Origin: Rugosibacter sp.
GTDB taxonomy: Bacteria > Pseudomonadota > Gammaproteobacteria > Burkholderiales > Rhodocyclaceae
Direction of reading: 5' to 3'
Assembly (NCBI GenBank): GCA_030645365.1
Contig: JAUSMB010000030.1
Span: 1-64,000, forward strand
DNA: 64,000 nt
Shown here: in pieces, positions 53,834-63,875 of the stretch
Layout of the letters: each line of letters opens with the position of its first letter
Position numbering within the stretch: the first letter of the stretch is position 1
The notes under the pieces: model-generated
The model's database searches: none
Told to the model about the DNA's origin: nothing
Seen by the model: only the letters and a program-made list of their open reading frames with translations
Position numbers and translations under genes: made by a program

Positions 53834-55624
53834 TTAAAAAAGAACATCATCCAGCGCTAATGCGCTAGCGCCGCCTTGCACAACTTCTTTAGCCAGGCCA
53901 CTGGCTGCTGCCATCACGTGATCGGCGTAAAAGTGGGCGGTGTTGATTTTGGCAGGATAAAAAGGATCGGTATCACCTGCGCCAATTTTTGCTTGCGCCG
54001 CAAGTGCAGCGCGCGCCATCATCCAGCCGCCGGACACAATCCCAAGCAACCGCAGGAAAGGTACTGCGCCCACAGCAACATTGCGGACATCCTTGCCGTA
54101 ATTAGCAACGATGTAGTCGCCTGCAGTGGTCACCGCCTCAATGCTCTCATGCAGTGCTGCTGCCAGTGCCTTGAAGCTAACACCCGATTGCTTGGCTACG
54201 CTCGCCTGCGTTTCTTTCATCTGGCCGAGCAAGGTATTCAGCGCACCACCCCCGTCGCGCGCAACCTTTCGGCCGATGAGATCCAGCGCCTGAATGCCCG
54301 TCGTGCCTTCATAGATCGTAGTAATTCGCGCATCGCGAAAGTGCTGCGCGGCACCCGTCTCTTCAATGAAGCCCATGCCGCCATGAATTTGCACACCGAG
54401 TGACGTCACCTCGTTACCCGTCTCGGTCAACCAGGCTTTCACCACGGGGATCATTAAATCAACAAACGCCTGTTGGCGAATGCGCTCATCTGCATCCGGA
54501 TGCCGCAGGGCTGAATCCAGTGCTGAAGCCACCACATACGCTACCGCACGCATGGCTTCATTTTGCGAGCGCATGAGTAACAGCATGCGACGGATATCCG
54601 GGTGACGAATAATTGGCACACTACCTGTCGAGCCTTCAATGGCGCGGCTCTGCACTCGCTCACGGGCAAAGCCAAGTGCCTGCTGATACGCACGCTCACC
54701 GAGCGCCAGACCTTCTAACCCGACAGCATAGCGCGCCGCATTCATCATCACGAACATGTACTTGAGGCCATCGTTTTCTTTGCCAACCAAGGTGCCAACC
54801 GCACCACCATTGTCGCCATAAGCCATCACGCACGTTGGGCTGGCGTGAATGCCGAGCTTATGCTCGATCGACACACTATAGACATCGTTGCGCGCGCCTA
54901 GCGTGCCATCTGCATTCACCAGAAATTTAGGCACCACAAACAGCGAGATACCTTTGACCCCTGCAGGCGCATCGGGCGTACGTGCGAGCACGAGATGTAT
55001 CGTGTTCTCAGCCATATCGTGATCGCCATAGGTGATAAATATTTTCTGCCCGAACAGCTTGTAGGTGCCATCCCCTTGTGGCACCGCGCGCGTACGCACT
55101 GCCGCCAGATCAGACCCTGCCTGCGACTCCGTCAGATTCATGGTGCCCGTCCATCGGCCGGAAACCATGTGATGCAGATAAGTCGCTTTTTGTTCCTCGC
55201 TACCATACAGCTCAAGCGCTTCGATGCCGCCCATGGTCAGCATCGGGCACAATGAAAACGACATATTGGCCGATTGCCACATCTCCTGCACCACAGCAGA
55301 AATTACTTTAGGCAAGCCCTGACCGCCAAATTCCGGATTGCCAGACAATGCATTCCACCCGTTCTCGACAAACTGGGCGTAAGCCTCTTTAAACCCTTTT
55401 GGCATAGTGACTGATTTATCAGCCCACTGCGCCCCCTCTTGATCACCTGAGAAATTAAGCGGCGCCAGAACATCCCGAGTAAATTTTCCGGATTCTTCCA
55501 GAATGGCTTCGATCACATCGGGTGTTGCTTCGGCATACCCCGGCAAAGCACTGACCTGTGCCAGGCCAGCTAACTCGTTCAACACGAACTGCATGTCTTT
55601 TAAAGGGGCGTTATAGTCGCTCAT
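53834..55624 (-). CDS. acyl-CoA dehydrogenase (large, DmdC/FadE-like type)
   Basis: 596-aa flavoprotein that oxidises an acyl-CoA to the enoyl-CoA and passes electrons to ETF. An extra N-terminal domain (about 1-70) comes before the classic fold. GTMNLTESQAGSDLAAVRTRA is split across the FAD site, with SIEHKLGIHASPTCVM, LGVQIHGGMGFIEETGAAQ and catalytic Glu in ITTIYEGTTGIQALDL. Near residues 545-551 KIGAGDT corresponds to a weak repeat copy, though relatives have a similar sequence there. It lies 42 bp after etfA, suggesting an operon. Substrate chain length cannot be read. Confidence 0.92.
   Translation of the reverse strand: MSDYNAPLKDMQFVLNELAGLAQVSALPGYAEATPDVIEAILEESGKFTRDVLAPLNFSGDQEGAQWADKSVTMPKGFKEAYAQFVENGWNALSGNPEFGGQGLPKVISAVVQEMWQSANMSFSLCPMLTMGGIEALELYGSEEQKATYLHHMVSGRWTGTMNLTESQAGSDLAAVRTRAVPQGDGTYKLFGQKIFITYGDHDMAENTIHLVLARTPDAPAGVKGISLFVVPKFLVNADGTLGARNDVYSVSIEHKLGIHASPTCVMAYGDNGGAVGTLVGKENDGLKYMFVMMNAARYAVGLEGLALGERAYQQALGFARERVQSRAIEGSTGSVPIIRHPDIRRMLLLMRSQNEAMRAVAYVVASALDSALRHPDADERIRQQAFVDLMIPVVKAWLTETGNEVTSLGVQIHGGMGFIEETGAAQHFRDARITTIYEGTTGIQALDLIGRKVARDGGGALNTLLGQMKETQASVAKQSGVSFKALAAALHESIEAVTTAGDYIVANYGKDVRNVAVGAVPFLRLLGIVSGGWMMARAALAAQAKIGAGDTDPFYPAKINTAHFYADHVMAAASGLAKEVVQGGASALALDDVLF
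53969..53990 (-). repeat. weak copy of the dispersed repeat, in acyl-CoA dehydrogenase
   Basis: CGGTATCACCTGCGCCAATT plus TT; several mismatches, reads KIGAGDT. Relatives of this enzyme have similar residues here, so it may be convergence. Confidence 0.4.
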
Positions 55625-55666
55625 GTCGGCAAAACCTCAGCAAGGGGAACACAAAATGATAATGAA

Positions 55667-56611
55667 TTACAGGGCGGCAACCAGCTCTGGTACCGCCTGA
55701 AAGAGATCTGCCACCAAGCCATAATCGGCCACTTGAAAAATGGGTGCATCCGGGTCTTTGTTAATCGCCACAATGACTTTGGAATCTTTCATGCCGGCCA
55801 GATGCTGAATCGCGCCCGATATGCCGATCGCGATGTACAGCTGTGGCGCAACGATTTTTCCGGTTTGCCCTACCTGATAATCGTTCGATACAAAACCGGC
55901 ATCCACGGCCGCGCGCGAAGCACCCATCGCCGCACCGAGTTTGTCAGCCAAGGGCTCTAACACCGTGTGATAGTTTTCACCACTACCCATGCCGCGGCCA
56001 CCGGAGACAATAATTTTCGCTGCGGCAAGTTCCGGCCGCGCCGATTTGGTTAACTCACGGCTAACCAGTTTGGCCTGGCCAAGATCAGCGCTGGCCTGAA
56101 TGTTTTCAATGATGGCATGGCCGCCGCTGGCCTCTACTGCATCGAACCCCGTCGTGCGCACGGTAATCACCTTTACCGAGTCAGCACTTTTCACCGTGGC
56201 CAACGCGTTGCCTGCATAAATCGGACGCACGAATGTGTCAGCATCAAGCACCGTAATAATGTCTGAAATTTGTGCCACATCCAGCAAGGCAGCAACACGC
56301 GGCAAGGTGTTTTTACCGTTGCTCGTGGCAGCAGCCAGAATATGTGTATGGCCACCGGCTTGCGCAATAATCAGCGCTGCCAGATTTTCAGCCGTCTGAT
56401 CGCCATAGTGAGCGGCATCCGCCACGATAACTTTAGCAACACCCGCCACGGCGGCCGCCTGTTGCGCGACATCGCCACACGCCACCCCGGCTACCAGCAC
56501 ATGAATTTCTGTGGCTAACGTGATGTTGATCTTGGCGGCAGCAGCAATGGCGTTGCGTGTTGCGACTTTGAGCGTCAGATTATCGTGCTCAGCAATAACG
56601 AGGATACTCAT
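55667..56611 (-). CDS. etfA: electron transfer flavoprotein alpha subunit
   Basis: 314 aa, FAD-binding subunit. The C-terminal FAD domain has [44 protein letters not shown] and [20 protein letters not shown], all diagnostic. It overlaps etfB by 4 bp and is followed by the acyl-CoA dehydrogenase. Accepts electrons from acyl-CoA dehydrogenases and passes them to ETF-QO. Confidence 0.96.
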   Translation of the reverse strand: MSILVIAEHDNLTLKVATRNAIAAAAKINITLATEIHVLVAGVACGDVAQQAAAVAGVAKVIVADAAHYGDQTAENLAALIIAQAGGHTHILAAATSNGKNTLPRVAALLDVAQISDIITVLDADTFVRPIYAGNALATVKSADSVKVITVRTTGFDAVEASGGHAIIENIQASADLGQAKLVSRELTKSARPELAAAKIIVSGGRGMGSGENYHTVLEPLADKLGAAMGASRAAVDAGFVSNDYQVGQTGKIVAPQLYIAIGISGAIQHLAGMKDSKVIVAINKDPDAPIFQVADYGLVADLFQAVPELVAAL

Positions 56612-57366
56612 GCGATCACCTTGGCTTCATTTTTGAGTTTGTGTATCAGTTCAGCAACATTCGCCACCTTCACACCCGCTGATCGTGGCGCCGGATCCGT
56701 CACCTTAAGTGTCGTGAGCCGGGGAGTGACATCAACCCCCAATGCTTCGGGCTTGAAAACATCCAACGGCTTTTTCTTCGCCTTCATGATGTTGGGCAAG
56801 GTGGCGTAACGCGGTTCGTTCAGCCGCAAATCGGTCGTCACAATGGCAGGTAAAGTCAGCACCAGCGTTTCTGATCCACCATCCACTTCACGTGTCACAG
56901 TCACAGAACCCGCAGCCGCATCCACCACCACTTTTGAGGCGAACGTTGCTTGCGGCCAACCCATTAATGCTGCCAGCATCTGGCCGGTTTGGTTGGCATC
57001 ATCGTCAATAGCTTGTTTACCCAGAATAATCAGCTGTGGGGATTCATTAAACGCGATCGCCTTGAGTAACTTGGCAACTGCCAGTGGTTGCAATTCAACA
57101 TCGGTTTCAACCAGAATGCCCCGATCAGCACCCAAGGCCATTGCCGTGCGCAAGGTTTCCTGGCACGCTGTGACACCACAGGAAATGGCGACCACTTCGC
57201 TAGCGACGCCCGCCTCTTTTAGGCGTAACGCCTCTTCAATGGCAATTTCATCAAAAGGATTCATGGCCATTTTGACATTCGCCAGATCAACGCCGGTATT
57301 GTCCGCCTTGACGCGAACTTTAATGTTGTAGTCAATCACACGTTTGACCGGGACGAGAATTTTCAA
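56608..57366 (-). CDS. etfB: electron transfer flavoprotein beta subunit
   Basis: 252 aa with [19 protein letters not shown] at the start, [31 protein letters not shown] (AMP site) and the recognition-loop region [21 protein letters not shown] Shine-Dalgarno is seen as AAGGAGATTG before the ATG. First gene of the etfB-etfA-acyl-CoA dehydrogenase transcript. Confidence 0.96.
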   Translation of the reverse strand: MKILVPVKRVIDYNIKVRVKADNTGVDLANVKMAMNPFDEIAIEEALRLKEAGVASEVVAISCGVTACQETLRTAMALGADRGILVETDVELQPLAVAKLLKAIAFNESPQLIILGKQAIDDDANQTGQMLAALMGWPQATFASKVVVDAAAGSVTVTREVDGGSETLVLTLPAIVTTDLRLNEPRYATLPNIMKAKKKPLDVFKPEALGVDVTPRLTTLKVTDPAPRSAGVKVANVAELIHKLKNEAKVIA

Positions 57367-57480
57367 GTCAATCTCCTTGGCTGGGTAAAAATCTATGATT
57401 CACTCGATGGGTGAACTAGTCATAGATTTTAGCCCATCACTTGCCTGCATTGGAAACCATCCGAGTGACTACTGCTGATC

Positions 57481-57529
57481 AAAAAAAATCACCGGACACT
57501 ACAGGCTTTATGCCCTGTAGCGTCCAGTG
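57481..57529 (-). terminator. intrinsic terminator after tpx
   Basis: On the minus strand a stem of about 17 bp (CACTGGACGCTACAGGGC pairing with GCCTGTAGTGTCCGGTG, one mismatch or two) is followed by ATTTTTTTT. It ends the tpx transcript before etfB. Confidence 0.85.
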
Positions 57530-57566
57530 ACTTTTCAGCCCCACTGTGTTGCCAGCGCAACAGTAT

Positions 57567-58067
57567 TTAAGCGAGTGCTTTTAATACCGCATCGTAGTTA
57601 GGTTCGTCACCAATTTCAGCGACGAGTTCACTGTGAATGACCTGATCATTGGCATCAATCACCACGATGGCACGCGTCGTCAAACCCGCCAGAGGGCCTT
57701 CGGCAAGACCAACGCCCCAGGCGGACAGAAACTCAGGATGACGGAAGGTGGATAAATGCGCAACGTTCGCGATCCCTTCCATATCGCAAAAACGCTTGGC
57801 AGCAAACGGCAGGTCGGCAGACACGGCCAGAATCGCCGTATTTGGCATTTTGGCAGCCAGCTCGTTGAACTTGCGCGTAGATGTTGCACAGGTCGGTGTA
57901 TCAAGGCTAGGCACGATGTTCAGCACTTTGCGCTTACCGGCAAAATCTTTCAGTGACACATCGGCAAGAGCACCGCTGGTCAATTGGAAGTCGGGTGATT
58001 TGGCGCCTACTTTGGGCAACGTACCATTCAGCCGAACGGGGTTGCCGTGAAAATTTACAGTACTCAT
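57567..58067 (-). CDS. tpx: thiol peroxidase (atypical 2-Cys peroxiredoxin)
   Basis: Reduces peroxides with thioredoxin, periplasmic or cytoplasmic depending on species; no signal peptide here. 166 aa with the peroxidatic Cys in [14 protein letters not shown] (C60) and the resolving Cys in AKRFCDMEG (C94). Alone between tatD and a terminator, on the minus strand, with AGGAGAT before the ATG. Confidence 0.96.
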   Translation of the reverse strand: MSTVNFHGNPVRLNGTLPKVGAKSPDFQLTSGALADVSLKDFAGKRKVLNIVPSLDTPTCATSTRKFNELAAKMPNTAILAVSADLPFAAKRFCDMEGIANVAHLSTFRHPEFLSAWGVGLAEGPLAGLTTRAIVVIDANDQVIHSELVAEIGDEPNYDAVLKALA

Positions 58068-58100
58068 AATGATCTCCTGGTTGGGGTTACGGGGTAAACA

Positions 58101-58874
58101 TCAAATCAGCCGGGCAAGCCGGGGCAAAACAGTGATCGCATTAGCGGTTGTCGTTTCAGCAATCACTTCAAGGGCAACACCGCGCAGCAAAGCCAATGTT
58201 TGGGCAATGCGCGGCAATTGATCCGGCGTGTTGCGAGCGCCGACTTTCCATTCCGGTGGAATATCCGGCGCATCGGTTTCCAGCACAATGGATTCTAATG
58301 GAAGAGTCGCCGCCAGTTTGCGGATGCGATGAGCCCGAGGGAAAGTCATCGCTCCGCCAAAGCCCAGCTTGAAGCCCAGCCTGATAAATTCCTCGGCTTG
58401 CTGCCGGCTGCCGTTGAAGGCATGCGCTATGCCACCACGCACGCCAATACGCCGCAGCTGCTGCAATACCTGGTCAATGGCACGGCGCACATGCAATAAA
58501 ACAGGTAAATCTGCTGCCTGCGCAATTTTGAGTTGTTCGACGAAATAATAAAGCTGTTGTGCGTCATCGCGTTGCGGAAAAAAACGATCCAGCCCAATCT
58601 CGCCCACCGCAATCGGTTGCTCCCGTGCAATGGTTTCACGCAACGCTTGAATATCTTCTTCGCGCGCCCGGGCAACAGCCATCGGATGAATGCCGAATGC
58701 CGCCACACACCCTGGATACTCTCGACAAACCGAGGACACTGCACCAAAGTTCGCTCGCTCGACGGCCGGCACAACAATGACTGACACGTTTGATTGCCTT
58801 GCCGCCTGAGCAACCTCCTCGCGATCTGCATCAAATTCTGCTGCGTCAAGATGGCAATGAGTGTCTATCAGCAT
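58101..58874 (-). CDS. TatD-family metal-dependent hydrolase
   Basis: 257-aa TIM-barrel deoxyribonuclease-like protein. Metal ligands are in IDTHCHLDAAEFD, VGEIGLDRFFP, LLHVRRA, IAHAFNGS and LETDAPDIPP; this matches the YjjV subgroup. Residues near 211 read WKVGARNTPDQLPRI: a degenerate copy of the dispersed repeat coincides with the usual R-N-x-P loop, so part of that match could be chance. 18 bp after iscX on the same strand. Confidence 0.91.
   Translation of the reverse strand: MLIDTHCHLDAAEFDADREEVAQAARQSNVSVIVVPAVERANFGAVSSVCREYPGCVAAFGIHPMAVARAREEDIQALRETIAREQPIAVGEIGLDRFFPQRDDAQQLYYFVEQLKIAQAADLPVLLHVRRAIDQVLQQLRRIGVRGGIAHAFNGSRQQAEEFIRLGFKLGFGGAMTFPRAHRIRKLAATLPLESIVLETDAPDIPPEWKVGARNTPDQLPRIAQTLALLRGVALEVIAETTTANAITVLPRLARLI
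58224..58248 (-). repeat. weak copy of the dispersed repeat, in the tatD-family gene
   Basis: CGGCGTGTTGCGAGCGCCGA plus CTTTC; the GAGCGCCGACTTT half matches well, the other half poorly. Reads KVGARNT. Confidence 0.5.
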
Positions 58875-58891
58875 AAAACGTTCAGCCCGCC

Positions 58892-59086
58892 TTATTCAGC
58901 CTCATCTATCCACGCTTGCTGGATAGCTTCCAGCTTTTTTTCGCCACAATGCGTTGCATCCTCTTCAAACCCCGGCAAATTCAAAACCCAGTTCATCAAG
59001 TCAACAAAGTTAATGCGCGTGGGATCAACATCAGGATGACGATCAATCAGCGCCAGCGCAACATCCAGGCTATCTGTCCATTTCAT
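58892..59086 (-). CDS. iscX: Fe-S assembly protein IscX
   Basis: 64 aa, [21 protein letters not shown] and PTRINFVDLMNWVLNLPGFED, the usual acidic IscX sequence. It binds IscS and modulates cluster assembly. It overlaps the fdx stop by 4 bp; last isc gene, followed by tatD 18 bp on. Confidence 0.94.
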   Translation of the reverse strand: MKWTDSLDVALALIDRHPDVDPTRINFVDLMNWVLNLPGFEEDATHCGEKKLEAIQQAWIDEAE

Positions 59087-59424
59087 CGCTTGACCTCCTT
59101 GACCATATTGATGGTGTATTTGGGTATTTCAATAACCAGGGGCGTCGCCCCCACAATTGCCTGGCAAGACAAGCGCGAATTCGGCTCCAGCCCCCAGGCT
59201 TTATCGAGCATGTCTTCTTCTAACTCTTCCGCAGTTTCCAGCGATGAAAAACCCTCACGCACGATCACATGGCAGGTGGTACAAGCACAGGATTTTTCAC
59301 AGGCGTGCTCAATTTCAATGTCATTTTCGAGCAAAGCATCGCACACCGAGGTGCCAACAGAAGCTTCGATCACTGCGCCATCAGGACACAATTCAGGATG
59401 AGGTAAAACAATAATTTGCGTCAT
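59083..59424 (-). CDS. fdx: 2Fe-2S ferredoxin of the Isc system
   Basis: 113-aa adrenodoxin-type ferredoxin giving electrons for cluster assembly. Ligands are C42, C48 and C51 in [12 protein letters not shown] and C87 in SRLSCQ; the extra C46 is typical of Isc ferredoxin. Overlaps hscA and iscX by 4 bp. Confidence 0.95.
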   Translation of the reverse strand: MTQIIVLPHPELCPDGAVIEASVGTSVCDALLENDIEIEHACEKSCACTTCHVIVREGFSSLETAEELEEDMLDKAWGLEPNSRLSCQAIVGATPLVIEIPKYTINMVKEVKR

Positions 59425-61289
59425 AACGTTATCTGGTCAATGTTTTTTCCGGTAAAAGCTTGCTGCACGCTTTGATCCATGCGCCGCGCGGCAAATGTAT
59501 TAGTCGCATCGCTCAATGCATTCATGGCCGCATCAATCACAGGACGATCGTCGCTATCCACCACATTTTGCAACTGCAGCATCGCTGCATCAATATGTGC
59601 GCGTTCCTCTAGCGAAAGAATCTCGGCGCTGCCAATTAATGCGGAATGAATTGCCTCCAACAAGCGCCGCGCTTCAACCTGCAGCTCACGCAACGCCCGC
59701 AAAGAGGCATCTTCACGCGCGTGAGAGAAGCTGTCTTTAAGCATCTCTGCAATTTCGTTATCTGTCAGGCCATATGAAGGCTTGACTTCAATACGTGCCT
59801 CATGGCCCGTTGTCTGCTCACGCGCAGAAACCGAAAGCAGCCCGTCGGCATCCACCTGGAAAGTCACACGTATGCGCGCAGCACCCGCCACCATGGGCGG
59901 AATGCCACGCAGCTCAAACCGCGCCAAACTGCGGCATACTGAAACCAGATCGCGCTCGCCTTGCACCACATGAACGGACATCGCGGTTTGGCCATCTTTA
60001 AATGTCGTGAACTCCTGAGCGCGCGCAACAGGTATCGTCGAATTACGCGGGATGACTTTCTCAACCAGGCCGCCCATGGTTTCCAAGCCCAAAGACAAAG
60101 GAATCACATCCAGCAATAACCAGTCGTCACCCGCTGCCCGATTACCCGCCAGCAGATTAGCCTGCATGGCAGCACCTAGAGCAACCACTTTATCCGGATC
60201 AAGATTATTCAGCGGTTCCTGCTTGAAAAGCTCACCGACGGCACGCTGAATTTGCGGCATGCGGGTTGAGCCACCCACCATCACCACGCCACGCACTTCA
60301 GCGACCGTCAGGCCCGCATCGCGCAGCGCTTTTTTGGTCGCGGACAATGTTTTTTGCACCAGCGTGCGCGTGATCTCGGTAAATATATCCGTCGTGAGCA
60401 CCAAATCAACATATTCACCACTGCTGAGCTTAACGGTAATCGGTGCTTCGCCATGTTGCGAGAGGTACTCCTTGGCTTCGCGTGCATGCCCTTGTAACAA
60501 GCGGGTGTCGTTCAATGTCAAGGGTTTAAGCCCGGCTTGCTCGATAATCCAGCAAAACACGCGGTGATCAAAGTCATCTCCACCCAGTGCGGAATCTCCA
60601 CCCGTAGCGAGCACCTCAAAAATACCTTTGGCAAGACGCAAGATGGAAATATCGAACGTGCCACCGCCCAGATCAAAAATGGCATAGACTCCTTCAGCCG
60701 CATTGTCCAGACCATAGGCAATGGCCGCAGCTGTTGGCTCATTCAACAAACGCAATACATTCAAACCAGCTAACTGTGCGGCGTCTTTAGTCGCCTGGCG
60801 TTGCGCATCGTCAAAGTACGCGGGTACGGTAATCACCGCTCCGATGATCTCGCCACCCAACGAGGTTTCCCCACGCAAACGCAGGATATTGAGAATCTCT
60901 GCTGAAATCTCTACTGGACTTTTAATACCGGCTACTGTCCTGATTTTGACCATACCCTCGGCGTCAACAAAATCATAGGGCAGGGTTTCGCTATGCGCAA
61001 TATCCGCATGTCCTCGTCCCATGAATCGTTTGACGGACACGATCGTATTCTTGGGATCAAGCGACTTCCAGAATTCTGCCGCATAACCTACATCAGCCTT
61101 GCCATCGGCAGAATAACGCACCACCGAAGGTAACAATGGATGGCCCTTTTCATCGCTCAACACCACACTCATGCCACTTCGCACAGTCGCTACCAGCGAG
61201 TTGGTTGTGCCAAGATCAATGCCAATCGCCAGGCGATGCTGGTGAGGCGCAACCGATTCATCCGGTTCAGCAATTTGCAAAAGAGCCAT
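59421..61289 (-). CDS. hscA: Fe-S protein assembly chaperone HscA
   Basis: Specialised Hsp70 that binds IscU's LPPVK motif and helps release the cluster. 622 aa. ATPase part with [49 protein letters not shown] and [14 protein letters not shown]; substrate-binding part from about 385. It starts 8 bp after hscB's stop and overlaps fdx by 4 bp. Confidence 0.96.
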   Translation of the reverse strand: MALLQIAEPDESVAPHQHRLAIGIDLGTTNSLVATVRSGMSVVLSDEKGHPLLPSVVRYSADGKADVGYAAEFWKSLDPKNTIVSVKRFMGRGHADIAHSETLPYDFVDAEGMVKIRTVAGIKSPVEISAEILNILRLRGETSLGGEIIGAVITVPAYFDDAQRQATKDAAQLAGLNVLRLLNEPTAAAIAYGLDNAAEGVYAIFDLGGGTFDISILRLAKGIFEVLATGGDSALGGDDFDHRVFCWIIEQAGLKPLTLNDTRLLQGHAREAKEYLSQHGEAPITVKLSSGEYVDLVLTTDIFTEITRTLVQKTLSATKKALRDAGLTVAEVRGVVMVGGSTRMPQIQRAVGELFKQEPLNNLDPDKVVALGAAMQANLLAGNRAAGDDWLLLDVIPLSLGLETMGGLVEKVIPRNSTIPVARAQEFTTFKDGQTAMSVHVVQGERDLVSVCRSLARFELRGIPPMVAGAARIRVTFQVDADGLLSVSAREQTTGHEARIEVKPSYGLTDNEIAEMLKDSFSHAREDASLRALRELQVEARRLLEAIHSALIGSAEILSLEERAHIDAAMLQLQNVVDSDDRPVIDAAMNALSDATNTFAARRMDQSVQQAFTGKNIDQITL

Positions 61290-61297
61290 AGTATTTT

Positions 61298-61852
61298 TTA
61301 AGGGGTGACGGCTTCGAGCGCGTCGTTAATTTCGTGTAATAGCTTTTCCTGAAACATGAGTTTGCGCACAAGCTCAGCAGCCGCTTTGTAATCATGCTGA
61401 TGATCAATCAGTGTAATCAACTGCTGATGTGCCTCAATAATATCGCGCTGCAGCGTCGCGTGTGCAGCGTCCAGAAAGACTTCATCACTCGCTGCACGTG
61501 CTGCCATGACTTCTTCACGGAATTCCATTTGCTGCATCAAAAATGCAATTGGCATTGCCGTATTGCTTTCCACCTGCGGATCAAAACCCAGCAAGGTAAG
61601 TAAATACAGTGCCCGCTGCCCAGGTGACTTGAGCACTTGATACGCCTCATTCACGCGGGTTGCCCATTGCATGGCCAAGCGTTGCTGTACATCACCTGCT
61701 TGTACATGTCGGTCTGGATGCACCAAGGCTTGCATATGGCGAAACCGCCGATCAAGCTCGGCACTATCCAGCCCTTGCTGACGCGGTAAATCCAGCAACG
61801 CAAAGTGGTCTGCCGAAAACCTAGATCCCGACACGAAATTTTCAAAGCTCAT
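61298..61852 (-). CDS. hscB: Fe-S protein assembly co-chaperone HscB
   Basis: 184-aa J-protein that delivers IscU to HscA. J-domain HPD is in LVHPDRH (H45-D47), and a C-terminal three-helix IscU-binding domain follows ([32 protein letters not shown]). 42 bp from iscA, 8 bp from hscA. Confidence 0.95.
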   Translation of the reverse strand: MSFENFVSGSRFSADHFALLDLPRQQGLDSAELDRRFRHMQALVHPDRHVQAGDVQQRLAMQWATRVNEAYQVLKSPGQRALYLLTLLGFDPQVESNTAMPIAFLMQQMEFREEVMAARAASDEVFLDAAHATLQRDIIEAHQQLITLIDHQHDYKAAAELVRKLMFQEKLLHEINDALEAVTP

Positions 61853-61894
61853 TGCACACTCATCAAATACTCATAGTTCGCGACTCATGCGACG

Positions 61895-62224
61895 CTATGT
61901 CGTTGTTGTAAATGATTCGCCGCAACCGCACTCGCCTTTGACATTGGGGTTATTGAACTTAAAGCCCTCATTCAAACCTTCTTTCGTATAGTCCAATTCA
62001 GTGCCTTCAAGGTACGGCAAACTTTTAGGGTCGATCAGCACCTTGACGCCGTGGCTTTCAAACACCAGATCTTCAGGCAGCGCATTATCTGCAAACTCAA
62101 GCTTGTACGCCAAGCCCGAGCAGCCAGAAGTCTTAACGCCAAGGCGAATGCCGACACCCTTGCCACGTTTGGCAAGAAACCCTGCCACATGCTGTGCTGC
62201 TGGCTCGGACAAAGTAACTGGCAT
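61895..62224 (-). CDS. iscA: Fe-S assembly protein IscA
   Basis: A-type carrier that passes Fe-S clusters to targets. 109 aa with the three conserved Cys: C35 (KTSGCSG), C99 and C101 (GECGCGESF). ATG at 62224 is chosen over a TTG two codons upstream. iscU's stop overlaps this start region. Confidence 0.95.
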   Translation of the reverse strand: MPVTLSEPAAQHVAGFLAKRGKGVGIRLGVKTSGCSGLAYKLEFADNALPEDLVFESHGVKVLIDPKSLPYLEGTELDYTKEGLNEGFKFNNPNVKGECGCGESFTTTT

Positions 62225-62226
62225 GA

Positions 62227-62610
62227 TCAATTGCCCTGCTTTTGCTTGTAATCAGCAACTGCCGCCTTGATCGCATCTTCTGCAAGAATTGAACAATGAA
62301 TTTTTACTGGCGGCAAAGCCAGCTCTTCGGCAATGTGCGTGTTTTTGATTTCCAGCGCCTGATCCAGCGATTTGCCCTTGATCCATTCAGTCACTAAAGA
62401 GGACGAGGCAATAGCCGAACCACAGCCGTAGGTTTTAAATTTGGCATCTTCGATAATGCCATCCTTGCCCACCTTGATTTGCAGCTTCATCACATCGCCA
62501 CAAGCAGGGGCGCCTACCATGCCGGTAGCCACACCTTCGTCGTCCTTGTCAAAAGACCCGACATTACGTGGATTTTCGTAGTGATCCAATACTTTTTCGC
62601 TATATGCCAT
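62227..62610 (-). CDS. iscU: Fe-S cluster scaffold IscU
   Basis: 127-aa scaffold on which clusters are built. C37 (GAPACGD), C63 (YGCGSA) and C106 (KIHCSILA) with Asp39 are the cluster ligands; LPPVK (99-103) is the HscA recognition motif. ATG 62610 has GGGAGAATTACC before it; the longer open frame runs into iscS. Comes 17 bp after iscS. Confidence 0.97.
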   Translation of the reverse strand: MAYSEKVLDHYENPRNVGSFDKDDEGVATGMVGAPACGDVMKLQIKVGKDGIIEDAKFKTYGCGSAIASSSLVTEWIKGKSLDQALEIKNTHIAEELALPPVKIHCSILAEDAIKAAVADYKQKQGN

Positions 62611-62627
62611 GGTAATTCTCCCGTATC

Positions 62628-63839
62628 TTAATGTGCAGCCCACTGCACGGTGTTAAGGTCAATTCCTTCTTTGAACATATCCCACAGAGGGGACAACTCG
62701 CGCAACTTGCCAATTTTCTCATGCAATAATTTGATCGTGAAATCGACGTCTTGTTCCGTTGTAAATCGACCTAGCGTGAAACGAATCGAGCTGTGTGCCA
62801 ACTCATCTGAGCGCCCCAACGCACGCAGCACATATGAAGGCTCAAGGCTGGCCGAGGTGCAGGCAGAACCACTAGAGACAGCAATATCCTTAATCGCCAT
62901 GATGAGCGACTCGCCCTCGACATAGTTGAAACTCAAATTGAGATTGTGTGGCACACGCTGGGCCAAATCGCCATTGACATAAATTTCTTCGATATCCATC
63001 AACCCCTTCATCAGGCGGTCACGCAGCATGCGAATCCGCTCATTTTCGGTTGCCATCTCAAGCCGCGCGAGGCGAAACGCTTCGCCCATGCCGACGATTT
63101 GATGGGTGGCCAATGTGCCTGAACGCAAACCGCGCTCATGCCCGCCGCCATGCATTTGCGCTTCTAACCGGATGCGCGGTTTGCGACGCACATACAACGC
63201 ACCGACACCTTTCGGACCGTAGGTTTTATGCGCGCTGAATGACATCAAGTCAACTTTCAGCGTAGTCAAGTCAATCGGTATTTTGCCGGTTGCCTGTGCC
63301 GCATCGACATGAAAAATAACGCCCTTCTCGCGGCAAATCTCACCCAATTCAGCTATTGGCTGTATCACGCCAATCTCATTGTTCACCATCATCACAGAAG
63401 CCAGCACCGTATCCGGACGCAGCGCTGCGGCAAATTGCGCGAGGGACACCAGGCCATTTTCTTGCGGCACCAGATAAGTCGCTTCAAAACCCTGACGCTC
63501 AAGCTCTTTAACAGTATCCAATACTGCCTTGTGTTCTGTTGTCACCGTGACAATATGCTTACCCTTGGTGCCCGCATAAAAATGCGCAGCGCCTTTGATG
63601 GCCAGATTGTTGGACTCCGTTGCACCGGACGTCCAGATAATATCCTTGGCATCCGCGCCGACCAGTTTGGCGACTTCTTCACGCGCATCTTCCACAGCTT
63701 TTTCTGCCTCCCAGCCATACGCATGGGAACGCGAGGCCGGGTTGCCAAAGTGCTCTGTCAGCCAGGGAATCATTTTTGCCGCCACACGCGGATCAACAGG
63801 CGTGGTCGCAGAATAATCAAGATAAATCGGTAGTTTCAT
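62628..63839 (-). CDS. iscS: cysteine desulfurase IscS
   Basis: PLP enzyme that removes sulfur from cysteine for Fe-S clusters and tRNA thiolation. 403 aa: [34 protein letters not shown] Lys in [11 protein letters not shown] (K205) and the mobile-loop Cys in [14 protein letters not shown] (C327). ATG 63839 with GGAGA 8 bp before it is preferred to 63854. First classical isc gene here; a second desulfurase gene precedes it. Confidence 0.96.
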   Translation of the reverse strand: MKLPIYLDYSATTPVDPRVAAKMIPWLTEHFGNPASRSHAYGWEAEKAVEDAREEVAKLVGADAKDIIWTSGATESNNLAIKGAAHFYAGTKGKHIVTVTTEHKAVLDTVKELERQGFEATYLVPQENGLVSLAQFAAALRPDTVLASVMMVNNEIGVIQPIAELGEICREKGVIFHVDAAQATGKIPIDLTTLKVDLMSFSAHKTYGPKGVGALYVRRKPRIRLEAQMHGGGHERGLRSGTLATHQIVGMGEAFRLARLEMATENERIRMLRDRLMKGLMDIEEIYVNGDLAQRVPHNLNLSFNYVEGESLIMAIKDIAVSSGSACTSASLEPSYVLRALGRSDELAHSSIRFTLGRFTTEQDVDFTIKLLHEKIGKLRELSPLWDMFKEGIDLNTVQWAAH

Positions 63840-63875
63840 TTTCAGCTTCTCCATTTCAGCGAGTAGTCACAGTGG

